38,430 bases of DNA from JAICIG01 sp035532215 (GCA_035532215.1 DATKRK010000282.1:1-38430); one strand, 5' to 3'. Shown: positions 23,300 through 31,414, counted from the stretch's first letter. Program-made: numbers and translations. The notes: generated by a model from the letters alone, not told the origin.

Positions 23300-23824
23300 A
23301 TGACATCGCTCGTTTGGATCGTCATTCTTCTGGCCCTCGTCGCGCTGGGGATTTGGCTTTGGTTGCGCAGCGGCGTTCCGCACGACGACGCCGAGCGGCT
23401 GCGGCGCATCGAGCGCTACTATCGCGTTTGCGCCCGGCTGCTGCCGAGCATACCGGAAATCTCGGCGGCCGAACTGCTGGAGCGCCGGCGCGAAAGTCGG
23501 CTGGCGATCGTCGACGTCCGCAAACCGCACGAGCAGGCGGTGTCGATGATCCCCGGTGCGATCTCGCAGGCCGAATTCGAAGCCCGTAAAGACGAATTCC
23601 GCGACGCGCCGGTCGTGGCCTACTGCACGCTCGGTTTTCGCAGCGGAAAGTTCGTGGCGCAGCTCCGCGCCGAGGGCTTCGACGCCTGCAACCTGCGCGG
23701 CGCCATCCTGGCCTGGACGCACGCCCGGCAGCCGCTCGTCGACGCCCAGGGCGAAACGCGCCGCGTTCACGTTTACGGGCGGAAATGGAACCTGGTGGCG
23801 TCGGGTTACGAGGGTGTGTGGTGA
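23300..23824 (+). CDS. Membrane-anchored rhodanese-like protein
   Basis: 174 aa from the ATG at 23300 (the in-frame TTG at 23297 is less likely). One N-terminal membrane helix (LVWIVILLALVALGIWLWL) is followed by a helical linker and a rhodanese domain (about 60-150). Visible features are ISAAELLERRRESRLAIVDV, the RKPHEQAVSMIPGAI loop and the active-site Cys in VAYCTLGFRSGK, followed by GFDACNLRGAILAWT. The domain transfers sulfane sulfur, or in some members binds it without catalysis. The active loop CTLGFRS has the expected six-residue length. It is convergent with the YedK-type gene, 25 bp away. Confidence 0.88.
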   Translation: MTSLVWIVILLALVALGIWLWLRSGVPHDDAERLRRIERYYRVCARLLPSIPEISAAELLERRRESRLAIVDVRKPHEQAVSMIPGAISQAEFEARKDEFRDAPVVAYCTLGFRSGKFVAQLRAEGFDACNLRGAILAWTHARQPLVDAQGETRRVHVYGRKWNLVASGYEGVW

Positions 23825-23849
23825 GGCCGCCGCAGCTTAGATCGACATC

Positions 23850-24557
23850 TCAGAACAACATCCCTGAACCGCCTTCGATCGGCTCCAGACACTGCGGCGA
23901 TTCGTGTCGCGGATTGTTGACCAACGTGCTGACGGCGATCGCTTCCAACTCGTCGCCCGCCCAGGGCCGCAACAGCGGCAGCAGCCGCTCGGGCTCTTCG
24001 ACCGCCGGATCGAGCCACAGCGCGTAGTCGGCCGGCGAAATGATGACGGGCATCCGGTCGTGCAGCGTGGCCATCAGTTCGTTGGCGTCGGTGGTGATGA
24101 TCGTACACGACTCGAGGGGCGGCTCGCCTTTCGGCCAGTGTTCCCAAAGCCCGGCGAAACAGAACAGCCGCCGGTCCTTGAAGCGGATCAGATACGGTTG
24201 CTTCGTGCGGCCTTGGGCCTGCCACTCGTAAAACCCATCGGCCGGGATCAAGCACCGCCGGCGGCGAAACGCACTGCGAAATGCCGGCTTTTCGGCGATC
24301 GTTTCGGCCCGGGCGTTGACCATCCGGTTGCCGATTGCCGTGTCCTTGGCCCAACTCGGCACGAGCCCCCAGTGCAGCACGACCAGCTCGCGGCCGTCGT
24401 CGGCCGTCGCGCGGACCGCGGCGATATCTTGCGTCGGCGCGATGTTATACCGCGGCTCAAGCGGCGGCGCCTCTGAGAGCCCGAGCTGCTGCAAGAACTT
24501 TTGCTGCCGGGCCCGATCGGAGAAATAATCGTTCGCTCGCGTGAAGCGGCCGCACAT
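23850..24557 (-). CDS. SOS response-associated peptidase (YedK/HMCES family)
   Basis: 235 aa from the ATG at 24557, which places the catalytic Cys at residue 2 (MCGRF), essential in this family. An in-frame upstream start at 24632 would bury it and is rejected. HMCES/YedK proteins crosslink to abasic sites in single-stranded DNA through Cys2 and shield them. Other active-site elements are visible: NARAET (Asn), CLIPADGFYEW (Glu) and LHDRMPVI (His). The chain ends PIEGGSGMLF. No SOS box is evident in the roughly 300-bp gap to ffh. Function is well supported by family. Confidence 0.95.
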   Translation of the reverse strand: MCGRFTRANDYFSDRARQQKFLQQLGLSEAPPLEPRYNIAPTQDIAAVRATADDGRELVVLHWGLVPSWAKDTAIGNRMVNARAETIAEKPAFRSAFRRRRCLIPADGFYEWQAQGRTKQPYLIRFKDRRLFCFAGLWEHWPKGEPPLESCTIITTDANELMATLHDRMPVIISPADYALWLDPAVEEPERLLPLLRPWAGDELEAIAVSTLVNNPRHESPQCLEPIEGGSGMLF

Positions 24558-24694
24558 GGATTCGCGTTTCTTCCGTCCTTCCTTGGACTTACAACTCGAT
24601 CCTCGCGAAAAAAACCGCCCACCAGCATACAACCGGCAGTCGAAACCGCGAACGTCTACTTACGCCCAAGCCTTTGTTTTGCCCCTTGCCAGGG

Positions 24695-24724
24695 TTGCCA
24701 ATTCTGGCTCAGGATCGCTAGAAT
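24695..24724 (+). promoter_or_regulatory. Candidate promoter of the ffh gene cluster
   Basis: TTGCCA (24695-24700), an 18-bp spacer and TAGAAT (24719-24724), about 130 bp before the ffh start in the only AT-leaning part of the gap. This is the best -35/-10 match found in the window. Confidence 0.45.
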
Positions 24725-24856
24725 ACGAGTTTTCCCCGCTCGACGACGCGATTGTCCGGCGGCGAGACAATTAGAAATACGCGTCGCCGCGGCATCTGGG
24801 CCAGGCTGCTTGCTCGCGATTTAAATAACGGCAGGATTTCGATTTACGGCTAATCC

Positions 24857-26347
24857 ATGTTCGACTCGCTGCAACAAGGTCTGACCTCGGCGTTCAAGAC
24901 GCTCAGCGGCAAAGCCCGGCTCACCGAGGCGAACATGCGCGACGGCCTGCGCCTGGTGCAGCAGTCGCTGTTGGAAGCCGACGTCAGCTTCCAGGTCGTC
25001 AAGGATTTCATGGCCCGCGTCACCGAGCAGGCGGTGGGCGAAAAGGTGCTCGGCTCGCTGCGGCCCGAGCAGCAGGTGGTCGGCATCGTCTATCAGGAGT
25101 TGGTCAACCTGATGGGCCCGGTCGATCACTCGCTGCACCTGCGCGGCGACGTGACCGTGCTGATGATGTGCGGGCTGCAAGGCTCGGGCAAAACGACCAC
25201 CTGCGCCAAGCTGGCCCGGTTGCTGAAGGAGCGGGGTCGCAAGCCGCTGATGGCCGCCGCCGACTTGCAACGCCCGGCGGCTATCCACCAGTTGCAGGTG
25301 CTCGGCGAACAGTTGGGCGTGCCGGTGCATGCCGAAACGGGCGCCGCCGACCCCGTGGGCGTCTGCCAGAACGCCGTCAAGCAGGCCAAACAAAGCGGCT
25401 GCGACGTCGTGATTCTCGACACGGCCGGCCGGCTGCACATCGACGACGAGTTGATGGAGCAGCTCAAGAAGATCGATCGCAAGGTCGAGCCCGAACAGGT
25501 GTATCTGGTCGTCGACGGCATGACTGGCCAGGACGCCGTGAACAGTGCCAAGGCCTTTAACGAGGCGTTGGAACTCGACGGCGTGATCATGACCAAGCTC
25601 GACGGCGATGCCCGCGGCGGCGCCGCCTTGAGCGTGAAGGCCGTGACCGGAGTGCCGCTGAAGTTCATCGGCGTCGGCGAGCATCTCGACGCGCTGGAAG
25701 AGTTTCATCCCGAGCGGATGGCCGGCCGCATTCTGGGCCAGGGCGATATTCTGACCTTGGTCGAACAAGCGCAGCAGAAGTTCGACCAGGAGGAAATGCA
25801 GCGCCAAGAAGAACAGCTCATGAAAGGGCAGTTCACCTTGGACGATTTCCGGCGGATGATGAACCAGACCAAGAAGCTCGGCCCGCTGAATAAGATCATG
25901 GGGCTGATCCCCGGCATGGGCGGCATGAGCCAGATGATGGAAGGCATGGACGCCGAAGGCGATATGCGGCGGCTGTGCGGCATCATCGACTCGATGACCG
26001 CCGACGAACGGCGGAATCCTTCGCGCGTGATCGACCAGAGCCGCCGCCGCCGGATCGCGGCCGGCGCCGGGGTCGAGCCGGCCGAGGTCAATGCCCTGGT
26101 CAAGCAGTTCGACGGCATGGCCGACATGATGAAGCGGATGGCCGGCATGGGCATGCGCGACCGGCTGAAGCAGGTGCAAGAGCTGCAGCGCGGCGGGATG
26201 ATGGACCCCGGCGCGATGCTGGCCAAGAAGAAGGTCGGCACCGGCAAGCGGCTGACGAGCGACGAGCGGGCCAAGTTGAAAAAACAGCGAGAAAAAGAAG
26301 CCCGCAAGCGGATGCGAGAGCAGAAGAACAAGAAACGAGGTTCATAA
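24857..26347 (+). CDS. ffh: Signal recognition particle protein Ffh
   Basis: 496 aa. Ffh binds 4.5S RNA and signal sequences of nascent membrane proteins and delivers ribosomes to FtsY. The N domain starts MFDSLQQGLTSAFKTLSG. The G domain has GLQGSGKTTTCAKLA (P-loop), AADLQRPAA, DTAGRLHID and TKLDGDARGGAALS. The M domain is Met-rich (MNQTKKLGPLNKIMGLIPGM, then MMEGMDAEG). It is longer than the usual 450 aa because of Met/Gly/Lys-rich additions near the C-terminus (LAKKKVGTGKRL, then a basic KKQREKEARKR tail). It heads a conserved cluster with rpsP, trmD and rplS. A palindromic repeat begins at the very next base after its stop. Confidence 0.98.
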   Translation: MFDSLQQGLTSAFKTLSGKARLTEANMRDGLRLVQQSLLEADVSFQVVKDFMARVTEQAVGEKVLGSLRPEQQVVGIVYQELVNLMGPVDHSLHLRGDVTVLMMCGLQGSGKTTTCAKLARLLKERGRKPLMAAADLQRPAAIHQLQVLGEQLGVPVHAETGAADPVGVCQNAVKQAKQSGCDVVILDTAGRLHIDDELMEQLKKIDRKVEPEQVYLVVDGMTGQDAVNSAKAFNEALELDGVIMTKLDGDARGGAALSVKAVTGVPLKFIGVGEHLDALEEFHPERMAGRILGQGDILTLVEQAQQKFDQEEMQRQEEQLMKGQFTLDDFRRMMNQTKKLGPLNKIMGLIPGMGGMSQMMEGMDAEGDMRRLCGIIDSMTADERRNPSRVIDQSRRRRIAAGAGVEPAEVNALVKQFDGMADMMKRMAGMGMRDRLKQVQELQRGGMMDPGAMLAKKKVGTGKRLTSDERAKLKKQREKEARKRMREQKNKKRGS

Positions 26348-26405
26348 CGTAGGTCAGGCTTTCCAGCCTGACTGACCCATGTCAGGCTGGAAAGCCTGAC
26401 CTACG
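26348..26405. repeat. Palindromic repeat family A, copy 2
   Basis: It starts CGTAGGTCAGGCTTTCCAGC and ends GAAAGCCTGACCTACG, with an inner CAGCCTGAC/GTCAGGCTG stem. The first base directly follows the ffh TAA. It lies between ffh and rpsP, both co-directional, so it could act as an RNA-processing or attenuation hairpin. Confidence 0.88.
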
Positions 26406-26433
26406 AGTAGCTGGCACCAACTAGGAGACCCCT

Positions 26434-26877
26434 GTGGCAGTCAAGATTCGCATGAAAATGATGGGCCGGAAGCACCGGCCGTACTTTCGCATCTGCGCTT
26501 GCGACGCGCGCAGCCCGCGCGACGGCAAAGTGCTGGAGGAACTCGGCACGTACGACCCGATGGTCGGCGACATCGATGCTCGCGTCACGCTCGACCACGA
26601 GCGGCTGGCGTACTGGCTGGGCGTCGGCGCCCAACCGAGCGAAAACGTTCGCGTGTTCATCAAGAAGTATGGCCAGGGAGGCTCGCACGTGGCGGTTCAA
26701 GAAGCCGCTCGCGAGCGGCTGGCCATGCCCAAGATCGTGCCGGCCGCGCCCGAGCCGGTTTACGTGCCGACGGCCAAGGGCCAAGAGGCCCCGGCCGCCG
26801 AACAACCTGCGGAACCGACAGCCGAGCAAGCGTCCGAGCCGGTCGCCGAAGCGCCTGCGGAAGGCGCGGCCGAGTAA
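26434..26877 (+). CDS. rpsP: 30S ribosomal protein S16
   Basis: 147 aa from a GTG start, with AGGAG upstream. The first 85 or so residues are S16: AVKIRMKMMGRKHRPYFRI, then ACDARSPRDGKVLEELGTYDP, and VTLDHERLAYWLGVGAQPSE. The remaining 60 or so residues are an Ala/Pro/Glu-rich tail (for example PAAEQPAEPTAEQASEP) absent from most S16 proteins. The tail is low-complexity and probably disordered. S16 is a primary assembly protein of the small subunit. trmD follows after 27 bp with no rimM between. Confidence 0.97.
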   Translation: MAVKIRMKMMGRKHRPYFRICACDARSPRDGKVLEELGTYDPMVGDIDARVTLDHERLAYWLGVGAQPSENVRVFIKKYGQGGSHVAVQEAARERLAMPKIVPAAPEPVYVPTAKGQEAPAAEQPAEPTAEQASEPVAEAPAEGAAE

Positions 26878-26904
26878 CGCCGGTCGCTGCCCAAGTAGAC
26901 CGCC

Positions 26905-27615
26905 ATGCGATTCGACGTGCTGACCCTGTTTCCGGAAATGTTTCCGGGCTACCTGGGCCAGAGCCTGTTGAAGCTGGCGATCGACAAGGGGCTGGTCGAC
27001 GTGCGGCTCTGGAACATCCGCGACTGGGCCGAAGGCCGGCACAAGCAGGTCGACGACCGGCCGTTTGGCGGCGGGCCGGGGATGGTGCTGATGGTCAAGC
27101 CGGTCGTGCACTGCGTCGAGGCGGTGCGGGGCCAGAGCGAGGAGCCGGGGCATTTGGTCCTGCTTTCGCCGCAAGGGCGGCGGTTGGACCAAAGCGTGGT
27201 CGAGGAGCTGGCCGATAAGAAACGATTGATTCTGTTGTGCGGGCGGTACGAGGGATTCGACGAGCGCGTCAAGCAATTGCTGGAACCCGACGAAATCTCG
27301 ATCGGCGACTTCGTGCTGAACGGCGGCGAAGTCGCGGCGATGGTGGTGATCGATTCGGTGATCCGGCTTGTGCCGGGCGTGTTGGGAGACGAACGCAGCA
27401 GCGGCGAAGACTCGTTTTCGGGCGCCGAGCGATTGCTGGAATTTCCGCAGTACACGCGGCCCCGCGAGTTTCGCGGCCTAACGGCGCCCGAGATTTTGTT
27501 GAGCGGCAACCACCCGGAAATCGCTCGCTGGAGAAAAGAGCAAAGCGTGGCTCGCACGCGAAGGCGCCGCGCCGAGCAGGAAGCGGCCGAACGAGCCAGG
27601 CAAAACAAACACTAA
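26905..27615 (+). CDS. trmD: tRNA (guanine37-N1)-methyltransferase
   Basis: 236 aa. TrmD methylates G37 next to the anticodon using S-adenosylmethionine, preventing +1 frameshifts. The trefoil-knot (SPOUT) motifs are present: LTLFPEMFPGYLGQSLL, DDRPFGGGPGMV, LLSPQGRRLDQ, LLCGRYEGFDERV and IGDFVLNGGE. The C-terminal domain (ERLLEFPQYTRPREFRG, LLSGNHPEIARWRKEQS) binds the anticodon arm. The last codons run into a palindromic repeat, whose TAA is the actual stop codon (27613-27615). The basic tail RTRRRRAEQEAAERARQNKH is therefore partly shaped by the repeat boundary. Confidence 0.98.
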   Translation: MRFDVLTLFPEMFPGYLGQSLLKLAIDKGLVDVRLWNIRDWAEGRHKQVDDRPFGGGPGMVLMVKPVVHCVEAVRGQSEEPGHLVLLSPQGRRLDQSVVEELADKKRLILLCGRYEGFDERVKQLLEPDEISIGDFVLNGGEVAAMVVIDSVIRLVPGVLGDERSSGEDSFSGAERLLEFPQYTRPREFRGLTAPEILLSGNHPEIARWRKEQSVARTRRRRAEQEAAERARQNKH

Positions 27616-27672
27616 CCCGAAGCGCAAGCAAGGTCGCTCAGGCTGATTCCCTCGCTGGCGCTTCGGGTTAGT
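27611..27672. repeat. Palindromic repeat family B, copy 1 (supplies the trmD stop)
   Basis: ACTAACCCGAAGCGC (27611-27625) pairs with GCGCTTCGGGTTAGT (27658-27672). The TAA within ACTAACCC is the trmD stop codon. Related copies are at 33069-33134 and inside 35565-35690. Confidence 0.9.
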
Positions 27673-27733
27673 ATGAATCGGCAAAACAAAAACAAACGCA
27701 GCAAACAACGCCTAGACGAAAAGGACAAAAGCC

Positions 27734-28090
27734 ATGAGCCAACAATTACTGGAATTGGTCGAGAAATCGAGCCTGAAGTCGGAAGTGCCCAAGTTTCAGA
27801 TCGGCGACACCGTTGACGTCCACACGCGAATTCTGGAAGGCGAGAAGGAACGCATTCAGATTTTCAACGGCACCGTGATCGCCCGCAGCGGATCGGGCAC
27901 CCGAGAGATGTTCGTCGTCCGCCGCATCGTCCAGGGCGAAGGGGTCGAGCGCAAGTTCCCCTTGCACTCGCCGCGGATCGCCAAGATCGAGGTCAAGCGT
28001 TCGGGCGTCGTCCGCCGCGCCAAGCTCTACTTCCTCCGCGACCGCATCGGCAAGGCCGTGCGGCTCAAGGAGCGCCGTACCGATCAGTAA
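27734..28090 (+). CDS. rplS: 50S ribosomal protein L19
   Basis: 118 aa, standard length. It starts MSQQLLELVEKSSLKSEVP. L19 motifs are FQIGDTVDVHTRILEGEKER, IQIFNGTVIARSGSGTREMF, VRRIVQGEGVERKFPLHSP and the basic VKRSGVVRRAKLYFLRDRIG. The protein sits at the subunit interface near the 16S rRNA contacts. It is the fourth gene of the ffh-rpsP-trmD-rplS run, separated from trmD by repeat B1 and followed by a GC-rich hairpin at 28103-28136. Confidence 0.98.
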   Translation: MSQQLLELVEKSSLKSEVPKFQIGDTVDVHTRILEGEKERIQIFNGTVIARSGSGTREMFVVRRIVQGEGVERKFPLHSPRIAKIEVKRSGVVRRAKLYFLRDRIGKAVRLKERRTDQ

Positions 28091-28102
28091 CAGCAACATC
28101 GG

Positions 28103-28136
28103 CGAGCGGGGGGCGTCAGCCCCCCGGTTGTGCTCG
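28103..28136. repeat. GC-rich hairpin after rplS
   Basis: GGGGGGC (28108-28114) pairs with GCCCCCC (28119-28125) around a GTCA loop. An outer CGAGC/GCTCG pair (28103-28107 and 28132-28136) extends it. It begins 13 bp after the rplS stop. It lacks a T-tract but could still end or stabilise the ribosomal-protein transcript. Confidence 0.6.
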
Positions 28137-28245
28137 TAAGGGTCCGTGTTACTCGCCTCACCCCCGGTTAATCACGCCAGCGCCCTAACTCGCATCGTCG
28201 AACTTGCGGATCGCAGTCTCCGTTTTCCACGCAGCGCTGAATTCC

Positions 28246-28680
28246 ATGTCCGGCTCCTGGCTCGCGGCTTTGTCCGCCTGGCGGCGAGAGTGGTTTCGCC
28301 CGCGGTCGTTGGGCCAACGTGGCGAAGCCGCCGCGGCGAAGTATTTGAGGCGGCTGGGCTTTAAAATCGTCGCCCGCGGCGAACGGGGCCGGCTGGGCGA
28401 GATCGATCTGGTGGCCGTCGACGGCCGGACGGTGGTGTTCGTCGAGGTCAAAACTCGCCAGAACCAGGATGCTGGCAATCCGGCAGACGCCGTCGACGCC
28501 GACAAGCAGCGGCGCCTGACTCGACTGGCGATGGCCTTTCTCAAGCGGCACGGGCTGTTGGAATATCCTGTGCGGTTCGACATCGTGGCCGTCACCTGGC
28601 CCGCCGACAGCCGGCGCCCGACGATCGAGCACTTCCGCGGCGCCTTCGAGGCCCAAGGCCGCGGGAGCATGTTTAGCTGA
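28246..28680 (+). CDS. YraN family (UPF0102) endonuclease-like protein
   Basis: 144 aa from the ATG at 28246 (an in-frame TTG at 28204 is rejected as less usual). The family has the restriction-endonuclease-like core LGQRGEAAAAKYLRRLGF, then GEIDLVAVDGRTVVFVEVKT, with the Asp and Glu-x-Lys arrangement of PD-(D/E)xK folds. Its true cellular role is unsettled; links to Holliday-junction and DNA processing have been suggested. Its stop codon is directly abutted by repeat C2, and the convergent glgC stop lies 3 bp beyond that repeat. Confidence 0.93.
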   Translation: MSGSWLAALSAWRREWFRPRSLGQRGEAAAAKYLRRLGFKIVARGERGRLGEIDLVAVDGRTVVFVEVKTRQNQDAGNPADAVDADKQRRLTRLAMAFLKRHGLLEYPVRFDIVAVTWPADSRRPTIEHFRGAFEAQGRGSMFS

Positions 28681-28745
28681 TAGTCGCTTTTCGCTCCGCG
28701 AAAAAAGCGCCATTTTCGCGGAGCGAAAAGCGACTATTTTACGAA
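28680..28745. repeat. Palindromic repeat family C, copy 2
   Basis: TAGTCGCTTTTCGCTCCGCG pairs with CGCGGAGCGAAAAGCGACTA, followed by TTTTACGAA. It fills the whole gap between the convergent yraN and glgC stops. A 66-bp block is identical to 30219-30284 on the other side of glgC. The TTTT after the stem on the plus strand gives weak terminator character. Confidence 0.92.
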
Positions 28746-28748
28746 AAC

Positions 28749-30050
28749 CTACTTCGCAATCGCCGGCCAATTCCAGCCTTCGGGCAGCACGGCGCCTTTG
28801 GGCAGCACGACGATACGATCGCAGATCACGGCCTGGTCGCTGTCGGGCGAGCTTTCGACGCCCATCGGGTTCGAAACGACGACGTTCCGGCCGATGCGGC
28901 AGTTCTTGTCGACGATCGCACCTTCGATCAGGGCGCCTTCCCCAATGCCGATCGGCGGGCGGCCTTCGGCCAGGTCGGCGTCGATCTCGGCGTCGCTTTG
29001 AAAATAGTCGGCGCCCATGACGATCGACTTGCGAATCGTCACGTTGCGGCCGATCCGGCAGCGCACGCCGACCACGCTGTTTTCGATCACCGCGCCGGGC
29101 GCGATCTGGCAGCCGTCGGCGATCAAGCTGCTGCGGATCGTGGCGCCTTCGATCTTCGCCGGCGGCAGAAAGCGGGCGTGCGAGTAGATCGGCGCCTCGG
29201 CCGAAGTCAGCTCGAACGGCGGATTCGGCCGGGCCAGGTCGAGATTGGCCTGGTAAAACGATTTGATCGTGCCGATGTCTTCCCAGTAGCCGTCGAACAG
29301 GTGCACCTGCACGCGGTGGGTGCGCATCGACATCGGGAAAATTTCCTTGCCGAAGTCGCGATAGTCGGTCTTGGTCAGCAGATCGACCAGCACGTCGCGG
29401 TTGAACAAATAAATGCCCATGCTGCCCAGGCAATCGCGACCGCGGCTTTCGACGCCGCGGGCGTCGATCCAGGCCGGATCGGTCCGCACCAGCGTGAGTT
29501 CCTGCTCGGTCTTGGGCTTTTCCAGAAAGCCGGCCACGCGGCCGTCATCGTCCAACCGCATGATGCCCAGCCCGGCCGCCTCTTCGCTACTGACCGGCAG
29601 CGCCGCGATCGTCACGTCGGCCCTGTCGCGCAGGTGCGTGTGCAGCATGTCGCGATAGTCCATGCGATAGAGCTGATCGCCCGAGAGGATCAGCACGTGC
29701 TCGATGCCCGGCTGCTGGAAGTAGCGCAGGTTCTGCCGCACGGCGTCGGCCGTGCCTTGATACCAGTCGGCGTTTTCGGGCGTTTGCTGGGCCGCCAGGA
29801 TCTCGACGAAGCCGCCGCTGAATGAGTCGAAGCGGTACGTCTGCCGGATATGGCGGTGCAGGCTGACGGAATTGAACTGCGTCAGCACGTAAATGCGGTT
29901 CAGTCCGCTATTGATGCAATTCGACAGCGGAATGTCGATCAGCCGGTACTTGCCCGCCAGCGGCACCGCGGGCTTCGAACGGACCTTCGTCAGCGCGTGC
30001 AGCCGCATGCCGCGGCCGCCGCCTAAGACCATCGTGGCGATGTTTTGCAT
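28749..30050 (-). CDS. glgC: Glucose-1-phosphate adenylyltransferase
   Basis: 433 aa from the ATG at 30050. GlgC makes ADP-glucose from glucose-1-phosphate and ATP, the committed step of bacterial glycogen synthesis. Motifs are MVLGGGRGMRLHALTKVRSK (nucleotide binding), YRLIDIPLSNCINSGL, LSGDQLYRMDY (metal/nucleotide site), the GFLEKPK sugar-binding segment, and GSMGIYLFNRDVL. A left-handed beta-helix follows (RSSLIADGCQIAPGAVIENS, VGVRCRIGRNVTIRKSIVMG). No other glg gene is in the window. It is bracketed by two identical 66-bp repeats. Confidence 0.97.
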   Translation of the reverse strand: MQNIATMVLGGGRGMRLHALTKVRSKPAVPLAGKYRLIDIPLSNCINSGLNRIYVLTQFNSVSLHRHIRQTYRFDSFSGGFVEILAAQQTPENADWYQGTADAVRQNLRYFQQPGIEHVLILSGDQLYRMDYRDMLHTHLRDRADVTIAALPVSSEEAAGLGIMRLDDDGRVAGFLEKPKTEQELTLVRTDPAWIDARGVESRGRDCLGSMGIYLFNRDVLVDLLTKTDYRDFGKEIFPMSMRTHRVQVHLFDGYWEDIGTIKSFYQANLDLARPNPPFELTSAEAPIYSHARFLPPAKIEGATIRSSLIADGCQIAPGAVIENSVVGVRCRIGRNVTIRKSIVMGADYFQSDAEIDADLAEGRPPIGIGEGALIEGAIVDKNCRIGRNVVVSNPMGVESSPDSDQAVICDRIVVLPKGAVLPEGWNWPAIAK

Positions 30051-30218
30051 AAACAATATGTGGTTTCGTCGATTGCGCTATCGAACCGGCCGGCATTGTA
30101 AATGAATCGAGGCGGGTTGAAAACCTGCGGGAGAATTCGCTGGCGAATCTTTCGAAGCTGGATCGCTCTGAATCGAAGTCGATCGAAGAGAAGGCTGCGC
30201 CTGCTGGCAACGCACAAT

Positions 30219-30284
30219 ATAGTCGCTTTTCGCTCCGCGAAAAAAGCGCCATTTTCGCGGAGCGAAAAGCGACTATTTTACGAA
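30219..30284. repeat. Palindromic repeat family C, copy 3
   Basis: Identical over 66 bp to 28680-28745, including the asymmetric TTTTACGAA tail, and therefore in direct orientation with it. It lies upstream of glgC (170 bp before its start) and downstream of the M42 gene. Confidence 0.92.
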
Positions 30285-30305
30285 GAGGCGTCGCGGTTCG
30301 AGTTC

Positions 30306-30359
30306 GTAGGCGCGGCACACTGACGCGTTCGAAACACGCGGCAAGGATGCCGCATCTAC
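30306..30359. repeat. Palindromic repeat family E, copy 2 (supplies the M42 stop)
   Basis: GTAG (30306) to CTAC (30359), aligning end to end with copy 1 at 4202-4253. The right hairpin GCGGCAAGGATGCCGC is intact and the left one is decayed. The CTA at 30356-30358 is the TAG stop of the leftward M42 gene. Confidence 0.65.
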
Positions 30360-31414
30360 GGCCGGAAATCGTCGTCGGCCTTCAAACTGCCGACGAACCC
30401 GGCCAGCAGATCGGCGGCCGCATCGATATCGTCGAGCGAAATCATCTCGACCGGGCTGTGCATGTAGCGGTTGGGCACGCTCACGAGCGCCACGGCCATG
30501 CCGGCGCGGTTGATTTGCATCGTGTTGGCATCGGTCGGCGTGGCCCGGCCGCTGGCGGCCAGTTGATAAGGGAGTTCGGCCGCCTTGGCGGTCTGGATCA
30601 GCCGCTCGACCGCCACCGGGTTCATGTTCGGCCCGCGATAGATCACCGGACCCTTGCCCAAGGCGACTTCGCCCTCCTGCTTCTTGTCGATCGTCGGGCA
30701 ATCGGTGGCGTGCGTCACGTCGACGGCCACGCCCACGTGCGGGTCGATGCCGAACGAACTCGTCTGGGCGCCGCGCAAGCCGATCTCTTCCTGCACGGTC
30801 GAAACGACGTACAGCGCACAGTCGAGCGGTTTCAGCACGGCCCGGCGAAACGCTTCGAGCACGACCCACAACCCGGATTTGTCGTCCATCGCCGGCGAGC
30901 AGGCCAGGTTGTTCCGCATGGGGCGATAGCCGAGTTCCAGCGTGATCGGGTCGCCGATATTCACGCTCGCCGCGGCGTCGGCCTTGTCCTTGGCGCCGAT
31001 GTCGAGCCACAGGTCCTTGAGCTTGGGAACCTTGTTCCGCTCTTCGTCGGTCAGCAAATGGATCGGCTTGCGGGCGATCACCGCCGGCACGGCGCCCGAG
31101 CCGGTCCAGACGGTCATCCGCTGGCCGATCAATACCTGCGGATCCCAGCCTCCAATCGGTTGCGCATAGATAAAGCCTTCGGCGTCGATATGCTGCACCA
31201 GCATGCCGATCTGGTCGCAGTGGCCGGCCAGCATCACCCGCAGCTTGCCGCCGGGGTTTTTGACCGCGATCACGTTGCCGTGCAGGTCGGTCGAAACCTG
31301 ATCGGCCGCATCGGCCACATACTTTCGCACCAGTTCCTGCACCGGCCGCTCGAAGCCCGACGGGCTCGGCGTTTCCAGGATTTTTTCGAAGAAGTCGAAG
31401 GCGGCGGGGTTCAT
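30356..31414 (-). CDS. M42 family metallopeptidase (glutamyl/deblocking aminopeptidase type)
   Basis: 352 aa, normal for M42 (about 350 aa), cytoplasmic. The dinuclear zinc site is complete: GHCDQIG (His65, Asp67), the bridging Asp in SPAMDDKSG (177/178), catalytic and ligand Glu in TVQEEIG (209/210), AVDVTHATD (Asp232) and a final His in NRYMHSPVEM. These enzymes form 12-subunit tetrahedral particles that trim peptides after the proteasome or Clp proteases. The start MNPAAFDFFEKILETPSPSG is standard. The chain stops inside a repeat element. Confidence 0.96.
   Translation of the reverse strand: MNPAAFDFFEKILETPSPSGFERPVQELVRKYVADAADQVSTDLHGNVIAVKNPGGKLRVMLAGHCDQIGMLVQHIDAEGFIYAQPIGGWDPQVLIGQRMTVWTGSGAVPAVIARKPIHLLTDEERNKVPKLKDLWLDIGAKDKADAAASVNIGDPITLELGYRPMRNNLACSPAMDDKSGLWVVLEAFRRAVLKPLDCALYVVSTVQEEIGLRGAQTSSFGIDPHVGVAVDVTHATDCPTIDKKQEGEVALGKGPVIYRGPNMNPVAVERLIQTAKAAELPYQLAASGRATPTDANTMQINRAGMAVALVSVPNRYMHSPVEMISLDDIDAAADLLAGFVGSLKADDDFRP

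Noticed and set aside
28103..28136. GC-rich hairpin after rplS as an intrinsic terminator
   Set aside because: Strong stem but no T-tract; kept as a repeat rather than a terminator.
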